Position numbers and translations under genes: made by a program. This document shows positions 53,301 through 61,132 of a stretch of DNA of 64,000 bases, one piece after another (position 1 is the first letter of the stretch; each line of letters begins with the position of its first letter). A model generated the notes under the pieces. The model was not told the origin of the DNA, ran no database searches, and worked only from the letters and a program-made list of their open reading frames with translations. The stretch is from Streptosporangium album (GTDB taxonomy: Bacteria; Actinomycetota; Actinomycetes; Streptosporangiales; Streptosporangiaceae). The DNA lies in the NCBI RefSeq assembly GCF_014203795.1, contig NZ_JACHJU010000001.1:4526001-4590000 (forward strand). Reading direction: 5' to 3'.

Positions 53301-55455
53301 CGAACTCGGCCGCGAACGCCGCCCGGCCCTCGCTCGACAGCAGCTCCCCGCGGCGGGCGTCCAGCGCGGCGCGGGCCCGGTTGATCCCGCCGAGCACCTC
53401 GCCGACCCGTTCCAGGATCGCGGTCCGCACGGTCGCGTCGGCGATGTCGAGCGTGCCGACCACCTCGACCACGACCTCCAGGCCCTGCGACTGCCCGGTC
53501 AGCCGCTCACCGATCGGCCCGGCCTCGGCCACCGTCGTGATGGCCCCGGCGTCGGAGACCAGCCGCTCGACCTCCGCGTGGTAGCCGGCGAAGGCGTCCT
53601 CGCCCCGCAGGAAGCCGGCCGCGCGCTGCGCGGTGGCGTCGAGTTCGGTGTCGAGTTCCGCGCGCAGCCCGTCGATCCGGCCGGTGTCCACGTAGCGCAG
53701 CTCGCGCAGGGTCACCAGACGTCCCTGGGCCCGCCGCAGCTCGGCGAGGTGGGTGATCCACTCCTGCGCGGAGCGGGGCTCCTGCGCGTGTGCCCGCCGT
53801 ACCAGGGAGAGGATCTCACCGGCGGTGGTCTCCAGCGCGGTCGCGGCCTGCTCGGTGAGCGACTGGACCTTCTCGAACTCCTCCAGCACCTGCTCGGCGG
53901 AGGCCCGCACGTCGGCGAGCGGACCTCGCAGGCCGTGCTCGCCCAGCCAGTGGTAGTGGTCGAAGGCCCGGGCGCAGGCAGCGATCAGCGCCTCGAAGAC
54001 GGGGACCGACGGCGCCATCTCCTCGATCATCCGGGCCACCGAGAGGCAGTCGGAGATCCCGCGCACCAGTTCGGCGTTGCCGATCCGTTCCAGCGGCCCG
54101 GTACCCGCCGGCTGGGCGGCGGCGTGCAGGTCCGACACGTATGGCGTCTGCCAGACCTGCATCGGGTGGACCCGGGTGGGCTCGTCCGAGATCGCCTTGA
54201 AGACGATCAGCGTGCCGTCGTCGAACAGCGAGTAGCCGTGGCAGGACAGGGGGGTGGAGACCTCCTTGCGGATCACGTTGTACGGCAGCAGCAGCGACCG
54301 GCCCTCGGCGTGGGCGTGGAAGACGTAGAGCACGTCCTCGCCGTTGCCGGAGCGGATGACCCGCTCGAACTCCAGGTCGGAGACGTCGGTGTCGAAGGTC
54401 TTGCTGACCCCGGTGGACAGGTGGTAGCCGCCGGGGAAGATGATCCCCTGGTCCTCGGGGAGACGCTGGCAGGCCTGGCCGATGCCGTCGAGGCGGACCA
54501 CGCCCTTGGTCTGGGTGTTGAAGACCAGGTGACGCCACTCGGTCTCGTTGTAGGGACGGACGCGCAGCAGGATCAGCGGGCCGACCCTGGCGTGGCAGAC
54601 GTCGGCGTCGGCGAGGCTCTGCAGCGGTTCGGCGACCGGCTCACGGTAGACGCCCTCACCGGTCTCGGTGTTGTTCTCGATCTTGATGGTGAGGTCGCCG
54701 CCGACGGTCTCGACGAACACCTCACCCTGGATCGAGATGTGCGGGTGGCGGCCGAGCACGTGGTCGTCGCGGGTGGCCGGGATCCACTCGAAGTCATGCG
54801 AGGGTGGGAAGACGTGGTCGCGTTCGCCCCGGTCGTCGATGTAGGTGAGGGCGCCGTCCACCCCCACCTGCCAGCGCAGCACGCGGATGTCCTGCGGTCC
54901 CGTCTGGAAGACGGCCAGCATCCTGCCCTCGATCCGGCGGAGCTGGAGCAGCCGTGTCTCCCGGTAGTAGCGGTAGAGCTCGGCGAAGTCCCGTTCGAAC
55001 TGCGGATGCCGGAACAGCGGTGCGGGATCGAACCGGAAGGCGTCACCGTCCAGGCCGCCCCCGGCGCCCGCCGTTCCCCGCACGAAGGTGTGCATGGAGA
55101 AGACGTCCCCGACGGTCGTCTCGGGCTTCAACCCCATGAACACGTTGTAGCCGAACAGGATGAGCCCCTGCCGGTGGTCGTGTCCGTCTCCCGCCCCCTC
55201 GCGCGGGCCGGCCGTCCCGCCGAGCGCCACGATGTCACGGGGGACACAGTTGTTCTCGGTGCGGATCCGCTCGGTGCCGATCAGGCGGAGCTCGGTCCCG
55301 CCGAAGACCTCAAGGCGCCGGGCGTTGAGGGTCTCGGACTGCCGGGCCAGCTCGGCCGCCCGCTCGGCGAGCCGGGCGCGGAGCACCTCGTAGGTGCCCG
55401 CGTCCAGCCCTGAGTGGCCGCCCGGAGCGTCGACGACCTCTGTCACGGGCGTCAC
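50380..55455 (-). CDS. Giant AAA+ ATPase, DUF3686 'DNA repair ATPase' family
   Basis: 1691 residues. The N-terminal half carries the DUF3686-like region, a beta-rich domain (about 55-460: LILFGYNVFMGLKPETTVGD, HPHISIQGEVFVETVGGDL). A long helical coiled-coil-like part (about 480-900) follows, and the C-terminal AAA+ module has Walker A SPPGYGKTTLMEYVA (K1337) and Walker B VLLYLDDIQH (D1399, D1400); the arginine-rich GNPYTESGTRFRIPDM region probably holds sensor and finger residues. The family is annotated as a DNA-repair ATPase, but I know of no direct demonstration. A GTG start overlaps the flotillin stop (GTGA), so production is coupled to the flotillin. The gene-pair context suggests a membrane-scaffolded remodelling ATPase. 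Confidence 0.85.
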   Translation of the reverse strand: MTPVTEVVDAPGGHSGLDAGTYEVLRARLAERAAELARQSETLNARRLEVFGGTELRLIGTERIRTENNCVPRDIVALGGTAGPREGAGDGHDHRQGLILFGYNVFMGLKPETTVGDVFSMHTFVRGTAGAGGGLDGDAFRFDPAPLFRHPQFERDFAELYRYYRETRLLQLRRIEGRMLAVFQTGPQDIRVLRWQVGVDGALTYIDDRGERDHVFPPSHDFEWIPATRDDHVLGRHPHISIQGEVFVETVGGDLTIKIENNTETGEGVYREPVAEPLQSLADADVCHARVGPLILLRVRPYNETEWRHLVFNTQTKGVVRLDGIGQACQRLPEDQGIIFPGGYHLSTGVSKTFDTDVSDLEFERVIRSGNGEDVLYVFHAHAEGRSLLLPYNVIRKEVSTPLSCHGYSLFDDGTLIVFKAISDEPTRVHPMQVWQTPYVSDLHAAAQPAGTGPLERIGNAELVRGISDCLSVARMIEEMAPSVPVFEALIAACARAFDHYHWLGEHGLRGPLADVRASAEQVLEEFEKVQSLTEQAATALETTAGEILSLVRRAHAQEPRSAQEWITHLAELRRAQGRLVTLRELRYVDTGRIDGLRAELDTELDATAQRAAGFLRGEDAFAGYHAEVERLVSDAGAITTVAEAGPIGERLTGQSQGLEVVVEVVGTLDIADATVRTAILERVGEVLGGINRARAALDARRGELLSSEGRAAFAAEFALLGQAITGALAMAGTPERCDEQLGRLMLQLEGLESRFAEFDDFLARLAAKREDVYEVFSARRQALLDERARKADRLAESATRILAGVRRRAAGLGSLDEVNTYFGSDPMIVKLHGVTGELRALGEAVRAEELEGRIKSARQEAGRALRDRLDLYADGGETIRLGPHRFAVNTQATELTLVPHEGRPAFAITGTDYRSPVRDETFAETLPFWNQSLVSETAEVYRGEHLAAAILAGAESGTLSAGESAVTLDTLRAAADAGGGLLEIVRTVAQARYDEGYERGVHDHDATAILAALLRLHTDAGLLRYPPAARAAAQLFWAFGVDEPSRVTWSTRAVSLARARSLFGRVGAVEETRRALGSAIATFMAGLGGAAGDTAGGVAAGDGRAAPAPGASQSAGGQGGEDVPALAGEYLFEELAGEPPGFVTSAGARSLLERFDRALGASGQEFDDDLRALGDDLAGRHRLAEAWLGAFESPAELPEAVAVRLCEVARYDSPAALTTTVEGLLGTHPRITGRALELRLDEFLGRTRHFREHRVPAYRAYQRRRNDLVAAERARLRLEEYRPKVLSAFVRNELLDEVYLPLIGDNLAKQIGAAGDAKRTDQMGMLLLVSPPGYGKTTLMEYVASRLGLMFVKVSGPALGHLVTSVDPARAPDATARQEVEKISFALEMGNNVLLYLDDIQHTSPELLQKFISLCDGQRRMEGVWEGETRTYDLRGKRFAVCMAGNPYTESGTRFRIPDMLANRADVWNLGEVLSGKEELFALSYVENALTSNPFLAPLSTRDRGDVRLLVRLAQGDPTARADRLSHPYSAAELDEILPVLRHLLRVQRVVLAGNRAYIASAAQSDASRTEPPFQLQGSYRNMNKLAARIVPVMNEAELEAVIDDHYLGEARTLTSGAEANLLKLAELRGTMTAGQAGRWAEVKTAYLRQKALGGAEDDPVTRAVGAVGLLADRVSTAIEQAADRLSPEP

Positions 55456-57488
55456 TGCTTGCCGGAGCCGAGAGCGGCGGCCGGAGCCTCGGCGGGTTCA
55501 GGCGTGCCGCCCAGCAGGTCACGCAGCCTGTCGGCGTCGGCGCCGCCCGAATTGATCAGTTTCACCAGCAGCGCGGAGAGGGAGAGGTTGCGCACGTCGG
55601 CGGTGTCGAGCGAGCCGGCCATCCTGCCCAGGTCGGCCGGCAGGCTCTGCGAACCGTCCAGGTACGGCCCGGCCAGCACCTGGGCGACGTCGGAGTGCTG
55701 CACGAAGCCGTCCACGACCTTGCCCATGCCGATGGAGCCCACCACCCGGTCGAGGAACACGCTGTCGCCGCCGACGATGTCGATGTTGGCCTTGGACAGG
55801 CCCGCCGACAGCACCTCGGCCTGCGCCTCGGCGACCTTGAGCTGGACGTTCACCCCGGCGAGGCGGATCTCCCTCTCCGCCTCCAGCCGCAGGCGGTACT
55901 CCTCGTGGCCGCGGCTCGCCTCGTCCAGAGCGGCTAGCGCCGCCGCCTTCTCGGTCAGACCCTCGGCCTCGGCCTTGAGCTTCTCCCGCACCCCCATGGC
56001 GGAGGCCAGAGCCTTGGCCTGGTCGCCCTCGGCGACGGCCAGGGCCTTCTCCCGCTCGACCTGGGCCTCGGCGCGGCCGACCTTCTCGATCGCGGCGGCG
56101 TCCCGCTCGCGCACCTGCACCTCGGCCAGACCGGCCGCCGCCGCCTCGGCCTGGACGCCCTCGGCCAGGCGGATCTTGGCGCGGGCGTCGAGTTCGGCGG
56201 CCTGTTGCCGCGACTCGGCCAGCACCAGCACCTCGCGCGCCCTGTGCCGGGACGCCGCCTCCGACGCCTCGGCCGCCTTGATGTCCTTGACCAGGCTCTC
56301 CTGCGCCTCGGCCTCGGCCTGGATGATCACGGCCTGGCGGGTCCGCTCGGCTTCCTCGACGACCCGCAGGCGCTTGATGTTCTCCTCCTGCTCGGCGACC
56401 GTCTTCTCCACCGCGATCCGCTCCCGCATCACCTCGGCGATGGAGCGCTTCTCGCCTTCGAGCTCCTTGTCCTTGGAGATGCGCGACAGCTCGGTCTCGC
56501 GCTCGCGGGAGATGACCTCCAGCATGCGGTCCTTCTCGATCCGCTCGGACTCGATGGCGATGACCCGCTCGCGGTTCTTGGCCGCCACGGCGATCTCGCG
56601 GGCCTGGTTCTCCTGCTGGATCCCGAGCTGCTCGTCGGTGCGCAGGCCGGCGGCCTGCGCCTTGAGCCGCTCCTCGGCCTGGACCTTGGAGATCTCCGCC
56701 TCCTCGCGGGCCCGCATGGTCTCGACCTCGCGCCTCTGCTTGATCTCCGCGTCGGCCTGGCGGCGCTCCAGCTCCAGGATGGCCTCCCGCGCGTCCACGT
56801 TCTGGCGGGTGATCTCCTTCTCCTCGTGCCGCTGGAACTCGTTGGTCCGCACGTGCTCGATGGCGGTCAGCTCGGTGATCTTCCTGATGCCCTGCGCGTC
56901 GAGGATGTTGTTCTTGTCGAGAGAGGTCAGCGAGGTCTGCTCCAGGTAGTCGATGGCCGCGTCCTCAAGGCTGTAGCCGTTCAGATCGGTGCCGATGACC
57001 TGGATGATCTGGTCGCGGAACTGGTCGCGCTGGGTGTAGAGGTCGACGAAGTCGAGCTGCTTGCCGACCGTCTTGAGAGCCTCGGAGAACTTGGCGTTGA
57101 ACAGCTCCTGCAGCGTCTCCTTGTCACTGGCACGCGCGGTGCCGATGGCCTGGGCGACCTTGACCACGTCCTCGACGGTCTTGTTCACCCGGACGAAGAA
57201 GGTGATCCGGATGTCGGCCCGGATGTTGTCCCGGCAGATCAGGCCCTCGCGGCCGGTCCGCGCGATCTCGATGGTCTTCACCGAGATGTCCATGACCTCG
57301 GCCCGGTGGAACACGGGCAGCACGACCGCGCCGGTGAAGGTGACGTCCACCTTGTTGACCTTGGAGATGATCAGTGCCTTGCCCTGCTCGACCTTGTTGA
57401 ACAGTCTGCTGATCATGATCAGCAGACTGACGACGACGAGAAGGATGACGGCGAGAAGAATGCCCAGCCCTGTGGAGATGACGTCCAT
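55452..57488 (-). CDS. Flotillin-like SPFH/band-7 protein (YqiK/FloT type)
   Basis: 678 residues. An N-terminal membrane helix (residues 5-26: LGILLAVILLVVVSLLIMI) is followed by an SPFH/band-7 domain (about 30-210: VEQGKALIISKVNKVDVTF, DNIRADIRITFFVRVN, IDYLEQTSLTSL). A very long Glu/Ala/Arg-rich coiled coil spans about 215-560, with a short C-terminal region (GGDSVFLDRVVGS, ALLVKLINSGGAD) of the flotillin type. Flotillins oligomerise into membrane rafts or scaffolds. It sits between a YqiJ-like membrane protein (12-base gap) and the DUF3686 ATPase (overlapping start), so the three proteins probably form one membrane-associated complex. Confidence 0.93.
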   Translation of the reverse strand: MDVISTGLGILLAVILLVVVSLLIMISRLFNKVEQGKALIISKVNKVDVTFTGAVVLPVFHRAEVMDISVKTIEIARTGREGLICRDNIRADIRITFFVRVNKTVEDVVKVAQAIGTARASDKETLQELFNAKFSEALKTVGKQLDFVDLYTQRDQFRDQIIQVIGTDLNGYSLEDAAIDYLEQTSLTSLDKNNILDAQGIRKITELTAIEHVRTNEFQRHEEKEITRQNVDAREAILELERRQADAEIKQRREVETMRAREEAEISKVQAEERLKAQAAGLRTDEQLGIQQENQAREIAVAAKNRERVIAIESERIEKDRMLEVISRERETELSRISKDKELEGEKRSIAEVMRERIAVEKTVAEQEENIKRLRVVEEAERTRQAVIIQAEAEAQESLVKDIKAAEASEAASRHRAREVLVLAESRQQAAELDARAKIRLAEGVQAEAAAAGLAEVQVRERDAAAIEKVGRAEAQVEREKALAVAEGDQAKALASAMGVREKLKAEAEGLTEKAAALAALDEASRGHEEYRLRLEAEREIRLAGVNVQLKVAEAQAEVLSAGLSKANIDIVGGDSVFLDRVVGSIGMGKVVDGFVQHSDVAQVLAGPYLDGSQSLPADLGRMAGSLDTADVRNLSLSALLVKLINSGGADADRLRDLLGGTPEPAEAPAAALGSGKQ

Positions 57489-57500
57489 GTGGTCCCTCGG

Positions 57501-58094
57501 CTAGATAGGACGGTGGGGATCGAGTTCCGCGTCGTACGGCATCACCCAGAAGAACTCGCCCGCTGCGTCGTAGGCGAATATCAGGGCGGTGCTGCCGGCG
57601 TCGAAAGCGTCGTCGCCGACCTGACGGACTTGCACGAGAGCGGAGGAACCGTCCGCGGCGGTGACCTCGGCCTGCCCGAAGTCCCTGCCGACCCGGCCGG
57701 TACGGATGACACACGTCCGGCCCACGAAGTCGGTGCGGGAGGGGAGCCGTTCCTTGGAGGAGGCGCGGCGCAGCGGCAGCAGGATCAGGCGGGTGCCGGC
57801 CCAGGCGCAGACGAGTGCCGCCGCCAGCACGCCGATCAGCACGAGGGTGCCGCTGAACAGCACCCCGCCGACCAGGCTGACGAACCAGGCGATGACCACC
57901 ATCAGTGACACGGCCACCGCGATCGGCGCCCCGCCCAGCCCGAGACCGCTGAGGAATCCCGCCGACTCGTCGATGTCGCCGTCGAACCCGATGCCGCTGG
58001 CCACCGCGAACAGCCAGTAACCGACGACCACCACAAGGAGGAATGTGAAAAGGACTGTCGGGAAAGCTAAAACCGCATCGACGAACTGACCCAT
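57501..58094 (-). CDS. YqiJ/NfeD-like membrane protein with OB-fold tail
   Basis: 197 residues. Three hydrophobic segments (about 10-33 FPTVLFTFLLVVVVGYWLFAV, 56-80, and 82-105) are followed by a small soluble beta-domain (about 118-170: DFVGRTCVIRTGRVGRDFGQ, EVTAADGSSALVQVR) that looks like the OB-fold of YqiJ/NfeD proteins. Such proteins are regular partners of flotillins. It is the first gene of the operon; the 130 bases upstream are unusually AT-rich and should carry the promoter. AGGGGA is the nearest ribosome-like sequence, a little far from the ATG, so the start is not certain. Confidence 0.85.
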   Translation of the reverse strand: MGQFVDAVLAFPTVLFTFLLVVVVGYWLFAVASGIGFDGDIDESAGFLSGLGLGGAPIAVAVSLMVVIAWFVSLVGGVLFSGTLVLIGVLAAALVCAWAGTRLILLPLRRASSKERLPSRTDFVGRTCVIRTGRVGRDFGQAEVTAADGSSALVQVRQVGDDAFDAGSTALIFAYDAAGEFFWVMPYDAELDPHRPI

Positions 58095-58225
58095 TGGCGT
58101 ATGAGATCCCCTGTTGACGTGCCCAGCGACGCTCCCCGAGCGTATGTGAATGACTATACAAACTTAAAGATTAGATAAAGGGGATAGTTCCCGAAAAGGA
58201 AGAAAAGTTGCCGCATACGCGAGAA

Positions 58226-58262
58226 GGCCGAGGTGCCGGAGCGATACTCCGGTTCCTCGGCC
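58226..58262. terminator. Strong hairpin terminator
   Basis: GGCCGAGG pairs with CCTCGGCC, and inside it CCGGAG pairs with CTCCGG around loop CGATA. It lies downstream of the microprotein/PP2C unit on the minus strand and upstream of the YqiJ-flotillin-ATPase operon promoter, separating the two units. Confidence 0.75.
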
Positions 58263-58283
58263 GCGGGGAGCTGCGGGGGAGGG

Positions 58284-58376
58284 TCAGGCGGGCCGGGTGA
58301 TCATGTAGGCCAGGCCGACGAGGATCACGACGGGGATGAGCCACACGATCGCCTCGATGGCGAATTCCTTGTACAT
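58284..58376 (-). CDS. 30-residue single-pass membrane microprotein
   Basis: From an ATG at 58376 with GGAAGGG upstream, the protein reads MYKEFAIEAIVWLIPVVILV and ends GLAYMITRPA. One membrane helix fills most of its length. Start, ribosome site, stop and a terminator hairpin 22 bases after the stop all support a real gene. It lies between the PP2C gene and the YqiJ-flotillin-ATPase operon, all on the minus strand. Its function is unknown; small partner or regulator of a membrane complex is a possibility only. Confidence 0.6.
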   Translation of the reverse strand: MYKEFAIEAIVWLIPVVILVGLAYMITRPA

Positions 58377-58495
58377 GCGGGACGCCCTTCCGGAGCGATG
58401 GTCGCCAAGGAGTACGGAGAATCCGACGATAGCGGCCGACCAGCGCCGTGACCAGGACCCCGCACCGGACTCTCCGGCGCGGCCCGGGAGTGTGC

Positions 58496-59257
58496 CTACG
58501 AGGGGACGGCCGAACCGACCACCACGGGGGTGTCCGTGCCGGGTCCCTCGACGACGTCCGCCACCACGCAGGTGATGTTGTCGGGACCGCCCGCCTCGCA
58601 CGCCAGCCCGATGAGCTGCCGGGTGACCTCGCCGAGATCGTCGACCTCGGCGAGCACGTGGCGGAGCTGGTCGGCCTCGACCACCCCCGACAGGCCGTCG
58701 GAGCAGAGCAGATAGCGGTCACCGACCTCGGCGTCGCGCAGGGAGAGGTCGGGGTCGATGGCGTCGCCGCCGTCCAGAACCTGGAGCAGGATCGACCGGT
58801 GCGGGTGCCGGGCGGCCTCCTCGGCGGTGATCCGGCCGTCGTCCATCAGCGTCTGGACCAGGGTGTGGTCGTAGGTGATCTGGTAGAGATCACCGTTGCG
58901 GAGCAGGTAGGCGCGGGAGTCGCCGATGTGGGCGAGGGCGACCCGCGGCCCGTCCCAGAGCATCAGGGTCAGGGTGGTGCCCATGCCGGTGAGGCTCGGG
59001 TCCTCCTCGACCAGCTCGCGCAGGCGCTGGTTGGCCTTGCGGACCCCGGCCTCGGCCGAGGCGACCAGATCGTCGGGTTCCTCATGGTCCAGGGCGGCGA
59101 CCGTGGCGATCGCCGCCGAGCTGGCGACCTCGCCACCGACATGGCCGCCCATCCCGTCGGCTACGGCGAGTAGCCGGGCGCCGGCGTAGGCCGCGTCCTC
59201 ATTGCCCTGGCGGACCCGGCCGACATCGGAGCCTGCCGCATAGCGGAGCGTGATCAT
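58496..59257 (-). CDS. PP2C-type protein phosphatase (second copy)
   Basis: 253 residues from the ATG at 59257 (a GTG two codons upstream is also possible). PPM-family motifs: RVRQGNEDAAYAGARLLAVA, DGMGGHVGGE, VALAHIGDSRAYLLR, LLCSDGLSGVV and GGPDNITCVVADV. Roughly half its residues match the PP2C at 47309-48106, including the DHTLVQ.L.D.GRIT block, so the two are paralogues. It is cytoplasmic without a membrane segment. It is upstream of the microprotein and the flotillin/ATPase operon, and divergent from prfC. Confidence 0.95.
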   Translation of the reverse strand: MITLRYAAGSDVGRVRQGNEDAAYAGARLLAVADGMGGHVGGEVASSAAIATVAALDHEEPDDLVASAEAGVRKANQRLRELVEEDPSLTGMGTTLTLMLWDGPRVALAHIGDSRAYLLRNGDLYQITYDHTLVQTLMDDGRITAEEAARHPHRSILLQVLDGGDAIDPDLSLRDAEVGDRYLLCSDGLSGVVEADQLRHVLAEVDDLGEVTRQLIGLACEAGGPDNITCVVADVVEGPGTDTPVVVGSAVPS

Positions 59258-59486
59258 CTTCACACCACTGCAAGGTCGAGTTGCACGAGTAGGTCGCTTT
59301 CGGGCAGTTGGGGCGGGCATAGGGCGAACCGAGTTGTTCCACAATCCACTGAACGCCATGGTGACGCAAGCGACCCGGGGAAGTGTTGCCACATCTGTTG
59401 ACAGGTGTGGCTGCGCGTAAGCTGTTTCAGCGCCCCGCGGACCGACGGGGGGCTCCCCACCTTACGCACGGCTAGGAGACCAGGAA

Positions 59487-61070
59487 ATGACCGCGATCCT
59501 CCAGGAGGCGGCTCGGCGCCGCACGTTCGCGGTGATCAGCCACCCCGACGCCGGTAAATCGACCATGACCGAGGCGCTGGCACTGCACGCCTCCGCGATC
59601 AGCGAGGCCGGCGCGGTGCACGGCAAGGCGGGCCGCCGCGGTGTGACCTCCGACTGGATGGACATGGAGAAGGCCCGTGGCATCTCCATCACCTCCGCCG
59701 CCCTCAGGTTCGAATACCGAGGGCACATGTTCAACCTGGTCGACACCCCCGGCCACGCCGACTTCTCCGAGGACACCTACCGGGTCCTGGCCGCGGTCGA
59801 CTGCGCGGTCATGCTACTCGACGCGGCCAAGGGCATGGAGCCGCAGACCCTGAAGCTGTTCGAGGTCTGCCGGCACCGCCGGATCCCGGTCATCACCTTC
59901 GTCAACAAGTGGGACCGGCCCGGCCGCGAGGCGCTGGAGCTGCTGGACGAGATCCAGGAGAAGACCGGCCTGCGGCCCACCCCGATCACCTGGCCGATCG
60001 GCACCGGCGGCTTCTTCCACGGCGTGGTGGACCGGGTCGCCGACCGTGCGGTCCGCTACACCCGCACCCCCGGCGGGGCCACCAAGGCCATCGAGACGGA
60101 GCTCAGCCCGGAGAAGGCCCTCGCCGAGATCGGAGAGGACTGGGAGCGGGCCAGAGACGAGGTCGACCTGCTCTCGGCGATCGGCTCCGACCACGACCAG
60201 AAGGCGTTCGAGGCGCACGAGTCCACTCCGGTGCTGTTCGGTGCCGCTCTGAACAACTTCGGCGTCGGCCGGCTGCTGGACGCCATGGTCGACATCGCCC
60301 CCGCGCCGGCGCCCCGTGCCGACGTCAGGGACGACCCGCGCCCGCTGGATCGGCCGTTCTCCGGGTTGGTCTTCAAGGTGCAGGCCAACATGGACCCCTC
60401 GCACCGTGACCGGATCGCCTTCGTCAGGATCTGCTCGGGCCGGTTCGAGCGGGGCATGGTGCTCACCCACGCGGCGACCGGGCGTCCCTTCGCCACCAAG
60501 TACGCCCAGTCGGTCTTCGGCCAGGAGCGTGCGACGATCGAGGAGGCGTTCCCCGGAGACGTGGTCGGCCTGGTGAACGCCACGGCCCTGCGCCCCGGTG
60601 ACACTCTTTACGACGGCCAGGCGGTCGAGTTCCCGAGAATCCCGAGCTTCGCGCCCGAGCACTTCTGGACGGCCCGCTGCCGTGACTCCAGCCGGGCCAA
60701 GCAGTTCCGCAAGGGCATCGAGCAGATGGAGGCCGAGGGCGTCGTCCAGGTCCTCCGCTCCGACATCCGCGGCGACCAGTCGCCGGTGCTGGCGGCGGTC
60801 GGCCCGATGCAGTTCGACGTGGTCAAGCACCGGCTGGCCGGCGAGTTCAACACCGAGATCGCGATGGACCGGCTCGACTTCAGCCTGGCCCGGATCACCG
60901 ACGCCGAGTCCGCACCGGTCCTGGCCCGCCAGCGCGGGGTGGAGGTCTTCACCAGGGCGATCGACGGGGAACTGCTGGCGCTGTTCACCGACGAGTGGCG
61001 GATGCGCGGTGTGCTGCGCGACCACCCTGACCTGGTGCTCAAGGCCCTGCTCGCCGACACCCGCGGCTGA
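59487..61070 (+). CDS. prfC: Peptide chain release factor 3
   Basis: 527 residues, the standard RF3 length. GTPase motifs: G1 SHPDAGKST (19-26), G2 region ARGISITSAAL, G3 DTPGHADFSEDTYR, G4 NKWDRPG. The C-terminal domains include FSGLVFKVQANMDPSHRDRI and IPSFAPEHFWTARCRDSSRAKQF-type sequence characteristic of RF3 rather than EF-G. RF3 removes RF1/RF2 from ribosomes after termination by GTP hydrolysis. A good ribosome site (AGGAGACC) lies upstream. A perfect 11-bp hairpin follows the stop. Confidence 0.97.
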   Translation: MTAILQEAARRRTFAVISHPDAGKSTMTEALALHASAISEAGAVHGKAGRRGVTSDWMDMEKARGISITSAALRFEYRGHMFNLVDTPGHADFSEDTYRVLAAVDCAVMLLDAAKGMEPQTLKLFEVCRHRRIPVITFVNKWDRPGREALELLDEIQEKTGLRPTPITWPIGTGGFFHGVVDRVADRAVRYTRTPGGATKAIETELSPEKALAEIGEDWERARDEVDLLSAIGSDHDQKAFEAHESTPVLFGAALNNFGVGRLLDAMVDIAPAPAPRADVRDDPRPLDRPFSGLVFKVQANMDPSHRDRIAFVRICSGRFERGMVLTHAATGRPFATKYAQSVFGQERATIEEAFPGDVVGLVNATALRPGDTLYDGQAVEFPRIPSFAPEHFWTARCRDSSRAKQFRKGIEQMEAEGVVQVLRSDIRGDQSPVLAAVGPMQFDVVKHRLAGEFNTEIAMDRLDFSLARITDAESAPVLARQRGVEVFTRAIDGELLALFTDEWRMRGVLRDHPDLVLKALLADTRG

Positions 61071-61077
61071 CCGTCCG

Positions 61078-61114
61078 GTACGGCCCGCGCGGGACCGCCC
61101 GGGGCGGGCCGTAC
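61078..61114 (+). terminator. Hairpin terminator after prfC
   Basis: GTACGGCCCGC at 61078-61088 pairs perfectly with GCGGGCCGTAC at 61104-61114. It starts seven bases after the prfC stop and ends 18 bases before the start of the next gene, separating the two transcripts. Confidence 0.75.
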
Positions 61115-61132
61115 ATGGTGAGATATGTCGTT

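Noticed and set aside
52402-55413. 1003-residue plus-strand open frame
   Set aside because: Antisense to the DUF3686 ATPase; Gln/Arg/Gly-biased composition typical of shadow frames.
56205-57908. 567-residue plus-strand open frame
   Set aside because: Antisense to the flotillin; Leu/Asp/Gly monotony that mirrors its coiled coil.
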